A stretch of DNA of 64,000 nucleotides from Harmothoe impar (GCA_947462335.1 OX381716.1:4956438-5020437); one strand, 5' to 3'. Counted from the stretch's first letter, positions 45,378 through 57,985 are shown. The notes: generated by a model from the sequence alone, not told the origin. Translations and numbers: made by a program.

Positions 45378-45696
45378 AGGGAGTGATCATTTTTAAACAA
45401 CAGGGGGGTGGTGGGTTTCCGCGCGGAGCGCGCAAAATCTTTTACACCCCCCCCCCGGTCAAGGGGTCAAAATTTTTTACCCCCCCCCCCTTAGGGTCGA
45501 AAATCGGCTCGTGCGCGGGCCCTTTGAAGCATAGTAACGCGCGGGCTTTTTGGCTCAAAACAGGTAAAATTTTTTTGCTCCCCCCCGGTCAAGGGGTCCA
45601 AATCTTTTTGCCCTTCCCGGTCAAGGGGTCCAAATTTTTTTGCCCCCACCCAAACCCACCACCCCCCCCCCTGTTGATAATAAATGATCACTCCCT
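45378..45696. mobile_element. MITE of the AGGGAGTGATCA family, copy 1
   Basis: Ends AGGGAGTGATCAT...ACAACAGGGGG and its inverse ...CCCCCTGTTGATAATAAATG, ATCACTCCCT. The interior includes GGTGGGTTTCCGCGCGGAGC, and CAAAATTTTTT and GGTCAAGGGGTC motifs. It sits within an R1 repeat. Confidence 0.85.
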
Positions 45697-45945
45697 AACA
45701 TGGCCGCCCATATGGAGAAAACCGAGCTATAGGGCTGTAACGTGTGTTAACTTGTTCCCGCAACCTCTGTGTGTACACTGACACCAGCAATCTCGTGAGA
45801 CCTTGGTTCTGCTCTCGTAATGTAGCCTGTTCCCCGGAAGCTATGGTGTGTGAGTGTGTGGTCACTACTTAAATCTCACGATAGAATGCGAGCACAGAAC
45901 TAACATGGCCGCCCACACGGAGAAACCCGAATTATCGCTATAGCA
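45697..45945 (+). repeat. Interspersed repeat family R1, copy 2 remainder and copy 3
   Basis: Begins with AACATGGCCGCCCATATGG, the tail expected after copy 2, followed by a further copy with GTTCCCGCAACCTCTGTGTG, CAATCTCGTGAGACCTTGG and a second AACATGGCCGCCCACACGG tail. Confidence 0.7.
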
Positions 45946-46029
45946 GAGGGACGCTGTGAGGACCGTGGCCTGTAATAGGTGCGGGGTAGGAGTAGAGGCC
46001 CTGCCGTGCTAGGGGGCCCTGTGTGGTAG

Positions 46030-46206
46030 TGGGGGGGGGGTAGTGGGGGGGGGTAGTGGGGGGTAGGGGGGGTAGTACTAGTAGTGAGTAGAATAGTGCT
46101 GGTGGTCGGCCCTGTCTAGACCTGCCATGGAGGAGGATGGTAAGGGACCTATCTGTGTGTGTGTGTGGGGGGGCTGTAGGTATGTGTGTGTGTGTGTGAG
46201 AGAGAG

Positions 46207-46237
<31 letters not shown>

Positions 46238-46320
46238 GGGGAGGGCAGGCTGTGTGTGTGTGTGTGTGTGAGTGAGGGGAGGGGGGGGGGGTTTAGAGCT
46301 GTGGTGGGGGGGGGGGGGGC
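46030..46320. repeat. G-rich, (GT)n and (GA)n low-complexity DNA
   Basis: Poly-G tracts at 46030-46075 and 46277-46320, (GT)n near 46157 and 46250 and (GA)n near 46200-46238. Frames across them are artefacts. From 46320 to 47600 I see ordinary host DNA only. Confidence 0.85.
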
Positions 46321-47616
46321 ATTGTGGCACATAGCAAACACGCCTGGAATCCCCTCCTGCCTAGAACTAGGAGTAAGTCTGGGCAGCCTGCTCTATGTTA
46401 TAAAGCCCACAGACTCGGCGCCAAGTAAGGCTGGTCTTAGTACGTAATAAATCATGATAACCTGAGCATACTCGTTTTTCTGCGACATGCTTATGATAAT
46501 AGGCAAACATCATACATATAATATTGGGATATTCACAAGACGATTGTCTTTCAAATGGTGTATATTATATCATATTGCATGATGTCATTAGTTGCGTAAA
46601 TTTAAAAAAAGGCCAAAACAGTTAACTTGTGTGGGGAGTAGCCCTTTCTGCATTGTGTCAGCATGTACACGATGTAGGGGTTCTATAATAGTCCGTTGCG
46701 TCATGTTGCGGTACAAAAGCTTAGTTTACTCTACCTCTGCGCAGAAAAACAATGATAGCTCCGGATCTATGGGGGCTAGAGCTTTCCAATAGGTTGCAAA
46801 TGAAAGAGGATGCAAATATCTATCGTGTCACATCCATATATCCATACATGGTCCTCATCAAGTTCATACAAAAAAATCCTAAACTTGACAAAGCAGAACC
46901 CAAAACGTAGTGAAAACTGTGACTTCCTTATGTTCACAGCCTTCTGGTGTCAAAACCATCCCGGGATGACATAGGTTTTAATCGACAGTAACATAGAGCA
47001 ATCTATGGGGATGTTGCTGGCACTAACAATGTCCATGTACGATGTTTTTTAAAGTCCCCAGCGAGGTTTGTTTGCATTTTTCAAAACCAGCAAAACGCAA
47101 CTTTCTGACGTCCGTTTTCAATTATTTCCGCTGTCACGCACTGCAACGCACCGCCGATCTTTATGAAAAGATATCAATCTTAATGTCACTCCAATAAACA
47201 GGGATTTACCTCATGTTTTCTTCAATGTTTTCTCAAATGTCTAGCCTCATGTTGTCTGCTCTTCGTGGGTCAAACCACGATTACATGGCCTTGAACCCTT
47301 GAACTTTGAGGGCCAAGTTCAAGGTTATCAGAAACGTAGTGTCCTTCCGGTTCAAGAAAATCCGGACTTGTGCAGTTGACAAATCACAGTTTATTCCATA
47401 AATACAATGCCACTTGTCCCCTTATTAACCACGACATAAAATTATTGTATATCTGATAATATGTGAAATTTGCAGTTCTCATATGCCTGTACTTTTAGAG
47501 AAATTAATAATTTTACAAGACCAGAACAGGTCGTCAACCAATCAGATTAGTTCAAAGTTAAACACCAGAGGCCACCAGCGCAATTCAGACGGATTGTCAG
47601 ACGGCAGTTTGCCGCC

Positions 47617-50600
47617 ATGGCTTCGGCCAAGGGCTCAGGCCTTTTAGGGTCAAAATATTGCAGTATTTGTGGCCAGAAAGGCCATAACAAACGTTTCCAT
47701 AGTAAGGATAGCTGTAGTAAGTGCCATAAAAGAGGGCATAAAGCTCCTACATGCAGGCATGGAAAGAAAAAGGGGTTTGTTGCAGACGAAAATCGTGTCC
47801 CAAAACTACCAAAAGGCTTTTCCCTAAGAAGGGACTCGTCCAAGGCTCTCACAAAGGTAGGTTGGAATATATGGCTTATATTTTGTTCACTTTTGTTGGT
47901 ATTTTAGCTGGGATCTAGGCCTAATAGATCTATGTGGCCTTTATCCCGAGAGGGTGATGGTGGGGGATCGTTTATGCTATTATAGGCCTACTTAGCCCCA
48001 TAGATCTAGTAGCCTAAGGGAGTGATCATTTTTTAACAACAGGGGGGATGGTGGGTTTCCGCGCGGAGCGCGCAAAATTTTTTACACCCCCCCGGTCGAG
48101 GGGTCAAAATTGTTTGCCCCCCCCCCCTTACGGCCGAAAATCGGCTCGCGCGCGGGCCCTTTGAAGCATAGTAACGCGCGGGATTTTTGGCTCAAAACAG
48201 GTTAAATTATTTTGACCCCTCCCAAGAGGGGTCCAAATTTTTTTGCCCCCCCCCCCAAACCCACCACCCCCCCCCTGTTGTTAAAAAATGATCACTCCCT
48301 AAGTATGATATGGTGCTCTAGAAATAAATTAGGTTCTTATTATTAAGGATCATTCTCTCTTTTAATGAAATCTGTATAGTGTGGCGTGGACAGGGGGTTT
48401 CTATTTCAATTATTTTTTTTGGGGGGGGGGGGGGCCGGGGGGGTCATAACAAGTTTCAAAAAAGAAAATTAGAGGCTTTTTGGTTGTTTTTCTTGGGGGG
48501 GGGGTTAAAGGAAAACCTTGTATCTTTTCAAAAACAAATTCGGGTATATTTTCATATTTAGGGAGTGTCCATTGATCAAACACATGGGGTGGCCTACCTG
48601 AGTATGCCTACTGCTATGTAGGCCTATCGGGTATTTGGAGGCCACAACACTTTTGGGGGATTTTAATAAGGCTAGCTGTCTGTGAATCAAAAGGTATGTC
48701 CGGTAACAATGTTAATATTATTGCAATTCTTTTTATTCTCTTGGCCAGCGCGAGAGAAACATGGTAGTGCGTATCCTCCATGGACTGTACACCTTGCGAG
48801 CTGAAGGAAAGTTCTCTGGATCGATCATTAAAAGGTAATCTATTATCCCCCCTTCTTGGGTTTTTGAGAGACTGGGGGTTACAACATTCAAGTTGGTATT
48901 TATAGTTTCCCTCCCCCACCTATAATGTAGGCCTACCGGTAGTATGCTATACATAATTATATAAGTAATGGGTAAAAATATTGTGATATGCAAATATAAT
49001 GTTCTCATCCCTTTAATGCATTATTTAGTCTATAATTACCTACGTCGGTTATTAAATATTGTGTACACTCTTCATATCATGCAGTGCTTGCACACTGTCA
49101 GGGATTGGAAAACAGAAGATCAGGGAGATCCACAACGCCCTGGTTGCTGGTGAGGTAACACCCCTGCGGAAGGGTAAGCGTGGAACATACAAGAGACAAG
49201 AATGCCAAAGGGATATCCTTGTAAAGGTGATTCTTTATTGTTAACAAGTAGATTTCAACAAAATTTACCATAAATTCCCTTGTATAACCCCGTAGGTTAT
49301 GTACAAACGAAACCTGTAGTGCAGGTTTTACAATATTCTCAAGTCATGGGTCTGGTAATAGGAGGGTCTTTGAAAGTATATAACAGTACTAACCTCAGAA
49401 TCGGCAGACCTCAGGTGCAAAGTCAGGGTGCGGGTTATATACGAGGTGCAGGTTATACATGGGAATTTACGGTAGTCAATACATGTACATATTTACGGTA
49501 CCAGTAGTTGTTCAAAATGACCCATGCTCTGACACCTTGGACAGATTTTCTAGAAATTCTCATTTATTCATTAACCCTTTAAGGACGGATGTCGCTAACA
49601 GATGACATTTCTCGTCATGACGCACCAATGCAGCCTCGACCAGTAATTTGCCGGTGCTGCATTGGTGCATCATGCCGACCCTTTGCGAGTGTCTCAACCC
49701 CCGAATGCAGCACTAATGAGTTACTCGCCAGGGCTGCATTCATGCATCATGACGACCACTGGCATGATGCATTGAGGCATGATGCCATCCGTAAAGGGTT
49801 AATAATGGAAATACGATGTGGTATACTGCAGCTCAGTGAAGATGGATTATATTCTCATAATAAATCATTTTAACTTTATTGTCGCAGATCAATGACACAA
49901 TTGAAAAGATGCACAAAACTGGCACAATGACCAGCACAAGGAAAATCTTGAGAGCACTCGACTTCTACCATGGGATTAATGAGGTCAGTGAAATATTTCC
50001 CTGGAAATAGCAGCAATATTAAAAAAAAACACTTCCACATTGCATATTTTAAGTTTCTATACATGTAGATCATAGTTTCTCAACACTGATTTCAAGCTCT
50101 GACACTGAAAAGAAAAACACTTCAAATTAATTTATATCCTAAATTCGCAAATATAAGCCGTGGCTGGTACGAGAGTCAGATCGCCAGTGCGGCTTATAGA
50201 ATCAGCACTGGCGATTCGGGGTGCGGGTTGTACGGGAATTTACAGTTCATGTCTTACTTCAGATATCCAAGACTGTGCTGATCAAACTACTACACAAAAT
50301 GGGCTATGCCTACCGTGCCCCTGGGGCAGGTAATGTCCTGCTTGCTATAGAAACAGAGGAAATGCGTGGACTACGTCTGAAGTACCTGCGAGCGATCACC
50401 CAGGCCAGAAAAGCAGGTATAACGATTGTATATTTGGACGAATCCTATGTCAACGACAGGCACCAGGCAAGGATGTGTTGGGTGAAGAAAGGATCACAGG
50501 TATTTTGCACTATTTAAGCATCATGTTAGTATATTCAGGTGTGCCCAGTGGTTACAGGCTGTGTCCATCACAGAATCTAGGTTCCCAACCTTTAGTAATC

Positions 50601-53600
50601 ATCTAGACTTATAATTTATTATGGCTCTCTATCAAGGAGGTTATCTTGATTTTGCCCAAAACAGCACTACCACCTCCCCCTGCAGTAAATACACACATAT
50701 CAATATCACCGTTGCTATAAATTTCACAATTTCCCGAGTTGCTTGCAGCCCATATAGAGCTTTTTCTTAAAAAAGCAATTTCGACCCCAAGATCACAGAT
50801 ATCCGCCCAAAAAAACAAACCTGTTAAGGACAGCATAATGCTTAAATGCACAATGTCTTTTGCTGATGAATTAATGCAGCCATGGGGAGTAACTCACCAG
50901 GCTACATTTATGCATCATTCGGACTCTAGAGTGTTGATGCACTCCCAAAGGGTTGGCATGATGCATGGATGTAGCCACAGTATCGTGGTCTTCAAGGAGC
51001 TAAGGGGCTTTTAAGTTTTGCACTAATAAGATCATATTGTCTGTCAATTTTAATGAGACCTTAGATATTGATTAAATCTGAAAAAAAATCGGGTTAATTT
51101 TCCCTCAGGTTGGCAAGCCCACCATAGCAAGGGAAATACATTCAGCGACAAATGGTTCGGGTTCCCTGGGGGCAATGTAGCAAATAATGGGAATCCAAGA
51201 AATCTGTGTTCTTTTTTAGCAATTATTGAGAAGATGTTAGGGTGATCAAAATCAGCCATAAATTGGTGATTCACTTGCAATAATGTGCGTATGGTTTTAA
51301 AAGGAAGGGTTTGGGGAATTATTACAAATTTAGCAACTTTAATTGAGGCTTAAACTTTATAAACAAATACCGGTATATTCAGCTTTTTGATGTTGATACT
51401 GCGCTCACATTGACATCATTTTCAAAGACTTGAAGGGTAGAATATCACATAAAACCAGACACAGCTCAGTAAAGTTTACAGTTGGTGTTTAGTTTTGGTA
51501 TCTACAAGCAGGTGTTTTTCAACTTATTATTAAGTCGTTTTCAGAATAATTGTTTACCTATTTCTCTCTTAACCTAATCATTTCCTCAAACTATATGGTC
51601 GGCCTATGACCATCAAGCCCCTCCTATTATAGTATCATGTACTTTGGTTTGTTTTTTTAGGTCTACATACCTAGTGGCAGAGGTCCCAGGTATATCTTAT
51701 ACGGTGCTGGCAGTAAGAACGGGTGGGTGGAGATACCCACAGTGTTTCCACATAAGGACGGCAGCAAAGATTATCATACGGGCATGAATGCTCTCCACTT
51801 CGAGGTAGCTATACATCAATACTCGGACATTAGGGTAATGGCCTATGGTCTAGGAGGCCTAAAATTAGAGTGCCATTTGTCATGGGGCCGATCTTCCACA
51901 GGGCTTATTGACATGGGGCTGATATTCCTGAGGGCCTGATATTCCTGTCAGGGCCCCTGATCTATATACCGTAATAGGCATCTATGGTAACATTTTAGAA
52001 GCAAGGAATTAGGGGGTCACCGATAAAATGAGAAAGTTATGAATTTTCCAAAAATACTTGTTTATAGGATGTTGTGGATGTCCCTGGAGCTAATAAATGC
52101 CATATACGCAGGTATAATGTCTAGATGGTGAATAAAATGGTTGAGTAAGGGAAAGTACCATATTTTGGAATACAAATTTAGCTAAAAGACGATATTTCAT
52201 GAGTTGAGATTTCTCCCACCAGGTGGCCTATGTGTAAGGAACCTGCATTTCCCTTTAAAATCCTGGTCGCTCTTCTACATAGGAGCTGTTCCTCAAGACA
52301 TGCATTGCTGCACAGGAGAAGTTGGGACAATGCCTTCTGATCATGGACAATGCTGCATACCATCGCAGGCTTGTAGATGAGAAATGTCGCATGACATACT
52401 GGAACACACTGCCAGCAGAAAAGGTGAAGGAGCACTGGGCTCGAGGAGAGGTGAGACCTTTTTAGTTTTCAGAGAAGTTGAGATACAATCTGCAGGTCAG
52501 AGCATATGGATGTGTCTCACCACAAAGATACATAGACAAATGCCAACGCCCATTGATACCGTCTCTCATATATTTCACGAGTGGGGGCTGGGGCCATATC
52601 CCACAAGGCTGCAGGCTGAGTGGGATATGACCCAACCCCCACTCGTGAAATATGGCAGAGATGTATCAATGTAGTTGGCATTTGCATTTATTTTTCGATT
52701 TTGAGCCATTCAATGAAGAAAAGACAGCTTTTTCTTAGCCCATTGAATACGGTCACATCTCCGAAAAATTAAAAATTAGAACTCAATGACCAGCATACCA
52801 GTATGACCGGAGCACCCCTATAACTGGGTAGCCTTGATCAGCGTTTAGTACTAGCATAAAGCAAAATAATGGTGTAGAAGATAAGGCTCATTACTCTCTA
52901 GGACATGTTTATTACAGCTCTACGTAGATGTCGGTCATAGAAGTACACCAACCACAGAGTTTCAACTTGTATGGATTTGATGAGACACAGCCGTGTCTGG
53001 CATATAAATCAAATATCTTAAACAACTGTCTTCTTGAGACCCTTATCCCATCTAAATCATAGCCTGAAAATTAAGGCTGGTGCTAATGCTACACAACTCT
53101 TCAACTTAAGGTCCCCGGCCAAGACCAGAATGCCCCTGCTGAGATGCCCTTCAAGAAGGACATCATCGCCTGGTTGAGAAAACATCTACCAAAGGGTATG
53201 TATAACAATTTAAGCACTGAAATTAGAACTTTTATGAGTGCCTCTCTTGGGAGAAAAGGTGCTGCCAAATTGAAGAGAGGTTCTGCACTACATTCGGACG
53301 GCACTGTTTTGTAGAGTGTCACAAAATGCCACTCCTGGTACATAACAGGTCAACAGTTCTTTACCGTAAGAGCACCCGGCACGCTACAGAATGATGACGT
53401 GATAGAATTAACAGTCTGCTTAGGCTGATTGAATTAAGTTGATTATCAGGTTTGCAGATACTTATTAGAAAAAACGGGTGAAGGTGGGAGATTGTTTGTT
53501 TCTCCTTTGTTTTACCTTTTATTTATCTTTTTTGGTAACATTGACGGTCTGCACATGAAAATAAGGACTGAACTGCCCTTTAAATCACGTTCCTACCCAA

Positions 53601-55366
53601 ATTAATAGCTGCAATATTGGTCATTTGGCAACTTGTGTTTTGGAATTTCTTTTAGATTTTTAGATGCAGCCATTTTTCGTGGTTTTTTTTTCTTAAACAA
53701 TGAAAAATATAACCATGCAGACATTTTTGAATGATGCAAGCAGTGTCCGCAAAACTGATAATCAACTTTAACTGGCCTTAGGCTATGGCACATTTTGCTA
53801 TCCCACATATTTAACATTTTGTTTTCCTAAAATAGGTGAGACACGCGTTGAGGCGATAGCACGAGAACATGGTCACCGCGTCCTCATGTTACCCCCGTAT
53901 CGACCAGAACTCAACGCTATTGAGGTAGCGTGGGGCGTGGGAAAGAACTACGTGGCGATCAACAACAGTGCCAAAATGCCATTCTCAGGACTGAAGTACA
54001 TAATCGACAAGGGGATGGAACAGGTTACCCTGCCAGTCTGGTCAGGGCTTGATGCCAAAGTGGTCGCGGAAGAGGAGCGTCAGCTACACTATCTTGAGTC
54101 AGACCAGTCAGTGCGCGACATCTACAGAGCGCAACATCCAGACCTGGTGTTCAATGTCTCTGCTGACGACAGTGATAGCGATTCCGATAATGACGCTCTT
54201 CCTGAAGATGAACCAGATGACACCAATCCTGCAGTGCACAGTAAGCATAATTTGTACAGAATTCCAGTAAATCATTAGAAATTCCTCCAAACCTGAGCAA
54301 AAGTGGCATCCCTGCTGTAGTTGGAAATGGCAATTAAAGAGTATTTTCCAGATTACCTTGCATATCCTTAGTGCTTCTTCATTCTTTATATTTAACACTT
54401 TATGATATTTTCTAAAATATAGGTTCTGATGATGACGACAACGAAGTTGCCAACCAAGTCCTTGAAGCTGTCAGCGAGGGCATCAATGGTGGAGATGAAG
54501 ATATCGGTGAGATCCTTGGAGGAAATATGAATGCTGATGAGATACATGATAGTCAGATCGTTCCAGTAGATCCAGAGGAAGTTAACAACGATGCCGTCGT
54601 CCCAGCTGTAGAGATACCTCATGCAGAAGACCTTCTATACTTCATTCGGTCTGTGAACCAAGCATCTGGTAGTGATGCAATGGTTCCAGTTGTGCAAGCT
54701 ACTACTGCGGACCAGACACCTATTCAACGGGGATGTGAACTTGCAGAGGAAAACATGTCAATAGCTGACAGCTCAATACCTGCAGGGCTTGTCGGAATCT
54801 CAGATATTGAGATGGTAGCAGCCAGCAATCTGGTACTGGCATCCAATAACAGTGGTGGAGGAGCTGTGGCCGATACTTTAAGTATCACAGACAACAAAAT
54901 GTACAGTGATGAAGAGGAGGACATTACTGATGCAACCGTTCCAGCTGCAGATATAGCCCATACAGAGTTTGCACAAGCAGAGGACCTTCTTCATTTCTTT
55001 AACTCTGTTAACGAAGCATCCAATAGTCATGCAATGGTTCCATTGGCACAATCTACAAATGTGGATCTTGCAACCATCAAGCCAACAGATGAAGTTGCAC
55101 AGCCAGCGGAGTCAGAAGGTGTCAGCCCCGTACCTGCAGGGCCTGGCAGGATTTCAGACAGTAAGATTGAACAAGAAGCAACAAAAGAGGTTGCCAGTCG
55201 TCCACTTGTAGATCTTACTATCGCAGATATGTATGCCGACAATGCCGACAACTTTGTATGTGCAGCCAATGAGGCAGAAGAAGACATTATTGACTTATTT
55301 GAATGTGAAATGTATTATATTGACACAGTGATGGCTGGTGACGTGGTTGTAAACGTTCCAACTTGA
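47617..55366 (+). CDS. Ten-exon DDE (IS630/Tc1-like) transposase-type gene
   Basis: Exons: 47617-47856, 48749-48834, 49085-49226, 49888-49983, 50263-50499, 51661-51804, 52283-52450, 53111-53195, 53836-54240, 54423-55366. Every intron is GT-AG and all phases agree, giving 848 residues. Residues about 16-50 hold two zinc knuckles (CSICGQKGHNKRFH; CSKCHKRGHKAPTC). Exons 3-5 encode a helix-turn-helix-like part. The RNase H-like core has D247 (VYLDES), D337 (IMDNAAYH) and E429 (LPPYRPELNAIE), the IS630/Tc1 signature. D337 and E429 are 91 residues apart, not about 34, because a helical insert lies between; I recall this in a widespread invertebrate family of DDE_3 proteins. The C-terminal 310 residues are acidic with an internal duplication. 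It could be a domesticated transposase or an intron-rich transposon; I see no TIRs. The family and core are secure, exon 1 and role less so. Confidence 0.85.
48017..48300. mobile_element. MITE of the AGGGAGTGATCA family, copy 2 (intron 1 of the DDE gene)
   Basis: AGGGAGTGATCATTTTTTAA at left and its inverse at right, with the same CCGCGCGGAGCGCGC core as copy 1. It lies in the intron between exons 1 and 2. Confidence 0.87.
48410..48510. repeat. Poly-G tracts in intron 1
   Basis: Two G-runs at about 48420-48443 and 48494-48505 within the same intron, plus T-runs. No coding content. Confidence 0.7.
49575..49798. mobile_element. piggyBac-type MITE, TTAA flanked (intron 3 of the DDE gene)
   Basis: TTAA occurs at 49571-49574 and 49799-49802, directly bounding inverted ends CCCTTTAAGGACGGATG and CATCCGTAAAGGG. 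TTAA duplications and CCY ends are the mark of piggyBac. Interior rich in GCATCATGACG/ATGCAGC inverted motifs. Related degenerate copies lie at 15590, 17205, 50825 and 61060. Confidence 0.85.
50825..51010. repeat. Degenerate copy of the piggyBac-type MITE (intron 5)
   Basis: GTTAAGGACAGCATAATGC, TTAATGCAGCC, GAGTAACTCACCAGG, ACATTTATGCATCATTCGGA and GGGTTGGCATGATGCATG follow the family order. Confidence 0.6.
52537..52685. mobile_element. Foldback MITE in intron 7 of the DDE gene
   Basis: CAAATGCCAAC...CATTGATAC...TCTC...ATATTTCACGAGTGGGGG is mirrored by CCCCCACTCGTGAAATAT...AGAGATGTATCAATG...GTTGGCATTTG: TIRs of about 60 bp with a short ATATCCCAC/GTGGGATAT centre. CACTCGTG is shared with the hairpin at 57535-57600. 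Confidence 0.8.
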
Positions 55367-56480
55367 TAGTTTGCCTGCAAAGTAGAGAGAAATTGTGAAT
55401 TAGACAAAGATTTCAATACTGCTGAAGACAAATTACTTAATAACACTGCACATGGTAAATGGTGTGCTTTTAGCCAGACATAAGTTATCAATCCAAATCC
55501 ATGTTTACATATTAGTAAGACCAAAAAAATATTTGTGTTCCTGTAAAACATTGCCAAAAAGAACAAGGTCGGAAGGTTGGATTTTTAATTTTTTTTAAAA
55601 ACATTTTTCTTTGTAAAAAAAAGTTTATTGTAGTGGTAAAAACGCCAAAAATGTCATAAATCTTTCTAGAAATTAAAAAAGAAAATGTCTTTAAAAAATT
55701 AGGGTCGGCCCCAAAAGGGAGGGTCAGTCAGGATAACAAAATACAACTTTTTGTTTTAGGCCTAATCATTTTAATTATGATTTATCTTTCTTTGTCCGAC
55801 TGCATTAGTCAATTATAGTCAAACAACACTTCAAGCATGAGACTCTGCAAGGTGATACTCAAATTGTGTTCTAAGATGCAACGTACCTGTGTTTTTGTTT
55901 GTACATAAGATGAGATGGTAGTACACTTGATCCACGACTTTAAGGCACCATCATACTTTGTCAAAGTGGCTATGGAGAGCTGTCAATAAAAATAAATGAT
56001 TATTACATGTAAATAAGACAATTGATAAAAACGAATTCATTTTCTTTCATTCATTTTCTTTCTTTTATGTACCAGGGAGGGTCAATTATATAAATACACA
56101 TCACGAGGGAATACACAGTCAATAAAAAAAATGTCCACAGCCCTGGGTGGTCAAAATTGGGATAAATTGTTTATCCCCCCCCCCACCCACCACCATCCCT
56201 GTACATGGTAAAATACCACTGCCTTACGGAGTAGATTCTATCTTTAAAAAGATTAAGTGTTCTTGAATCCCGCATAGGCCCTAAATGACACAGGCACACT
56301 GGCAAAGCTTAATGGTAGTGAAACAGGCCATGTTTACTGTAGCCTGCGTCTGGAAAAACCTTTTTAGCAATGCTATAGGTCTAGGGTAGTGTCTCTTTTA
56401 ACATGGCTATGAATATGCAATTTTCGCTTTATTACTATAGATGTAGGGAGTGTTAATCTATTAAGATATGGGGGGGGGGT
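55367..56480. other. 3' flank of the DDE gene, no further gene seen
   Basis: AT-rich. AATAAA hexamers near 55986-55995 could end the transcript. About 55567-55760 resembles the interior of the TTAGGCCAAAAAA MITE family (AGGTCGGAAGGTTGGATTT). A C-run with ACCCACCACC near 56175-56200 recalls the AGGGAGTGATCA MITE. Confidence 0.5.
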
Positions 56481-56532
56481 ATTGAAGTCTTGTGCGTTCA
56501 TTTTCTAAGCCCAGGATGGTGTTTCTCCACAA

Positions 56533-56723
56533 ATATACAGACGTCCGTAAATTTGGGGACGTCCGTAAATACACTCTCCATATATTTATGGAGCTCCGAA
56601 AATATAGGCCTATATCTCTTTTTGGTACTTAAGAATACAGATACGGACCTCCGTATATATTTGCAGACATCCGTATCTCTTTGCGGAGCTCCATAAATAT
56701 ATTTGCGGACGTCCGAAAATTTA
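56533..56723. repeat. Imperfect repeat of GGACGTCCGTAAAT
   Basis: The palindrome GACGTC within GACGTCCGTAAATNTA, alternating with GGAGCTCCGNAAATATA, recurs about 8 times up to the assembly gap, so its true extent is unknown. Frames here are artefacts. Confidence 0.75.
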
Positions 56724-56923
56724 NNNNNNNNNNNNNNNNNNNNNNNNNNNNNNNNNNNNNNNNNNNNNNNNNNNNNNNNNNNNNNNNNNNNNNNNNNNNN
56801 NNNNNNNNNNNNNNNNNNNNNNNNNNNNNNNNNNNNNNNNNNNNNNNNNNNNNNNNNNNNNNNNNNNNNNNNNNNNNNNNNNNNNNNNNNNNNNNNNNNN
56901 NNNNNNNNNNNNNNNNNNNNNNN
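56724..56923. other. Assembly gap (200 N)
   Basis: Exactly 200 unresolved bases, a conventional gap size, adjoining the GACGTC repeat. The real length is unknown. Confidence 0.99.
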
Positions 56924-57534
56924 AGGGAATTTTCTCATTGGTTGATAATGACACAGGCTAGATGCCTATACCGTATTCAACGTAACAAGCGCCCTCCCTC
57001 TAATAAGCGCACCCCCCCCTTTTAGGACCTTTTTAGACTAGAACAAAGGGTTAAATTTCACGATTTTGGAGACAATTAAACTCCTACTATACTAAAACTA
57101 CCATCAAAATAATTCTTTAAGTGCCCAGGGCGCCTATTACGTCGAATACCCTAAGCCCAATTCCATTGGCGTTTTTATTTACTATGAGGCCGCTCCGAAA
57201 TAAGTATCAGCTTTTGGGGGAAGAATCAATTTCAATGGAAATTTCAGCTTAACAAAATGGCAAAACTGTTGCTAAACTGTTGCCTAGAGGTATACAGTTT
57301 CATTTCATGTGCAGAAACAAAGTTACTATGCTTAAGTACTAAAATGGCCACTAAAATTCTCCACACCCCTGTGGAGAAACTGATGCTTATTCTCAATGGG
57401 CTGTTTCTCCATGATGATATCACCAAAATAGCTATGAAACCAATCTTTAATTATATATTTTGATGAAATTAATCAAGAATTCCAAGAAATAAATACAGAG
57501 ATCCACTCTAATCAGTCTTAACTCCTGGTTTCTC

Positions 57535-57600
57535 CACTCGTGGTGCATTGGATCGCATCACACTCCGCCTCGTGTGATACGATCCAATGCACCACTCGTG
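57535..57600. repeat. 29-bp-arm hairpin
   Basis: Arms 57535-57563 and 57572-57600 pair at 27 of 29 positions (core GGTGCATTGGATCG) with an 8-bp loop. Probably a MITE core; shares CACTCGTG with 52537-52685. Confidence 0.8.
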
Positions 57601-57718
57601 AAGGAACCTGTCGTTCAGACAGATTACCGTGGACCTCTGTCTATGTACGCCCAGAGCTGGTATCTCTATAGAGTCTAGACTGTGAGAGATTCAGCCCTGG
57701 GCCGGGCCTCGGTGGTAC

Positions 57719-57985
57719 ACCCCCCCCCCCCCTCCACACCCCTCCACACACACAGAGTAAGCAAACAGGAGTTCTGGACGGGGCGCTGACAGAAGGGGGG
57801 GGGGGGTGTTCTGCTATTGCTGCTGCTGCTGCTGCTGCTGCTGGGGGGGGGGGGGGGGGTGTAACCTGCCTCTACCAGTACAGTACCATCAGGGCCAGCA
57901 CAGGGGAGGGGGGGGGGGGGTAGCATATGTCCATCACTGTACCTGTAGTGTTGTAGGATGCTGTGGGGGGGGGGGGGGGGCTGTA
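57719..57985. repeat. Poly-C/poly-G tracts and (CTG)n
   Basis: C-run at 57720, G-runs at 57797, 57842, 57908 and 57965, and (TGC)n at 57816-57841. Low complexity; no gene. Confidence 0.85.

Noticed and set aside
56490..57025. Frames crossing the run of N
   Set aside because: They consist of unresolved bases plus GACGTC repeat translation.
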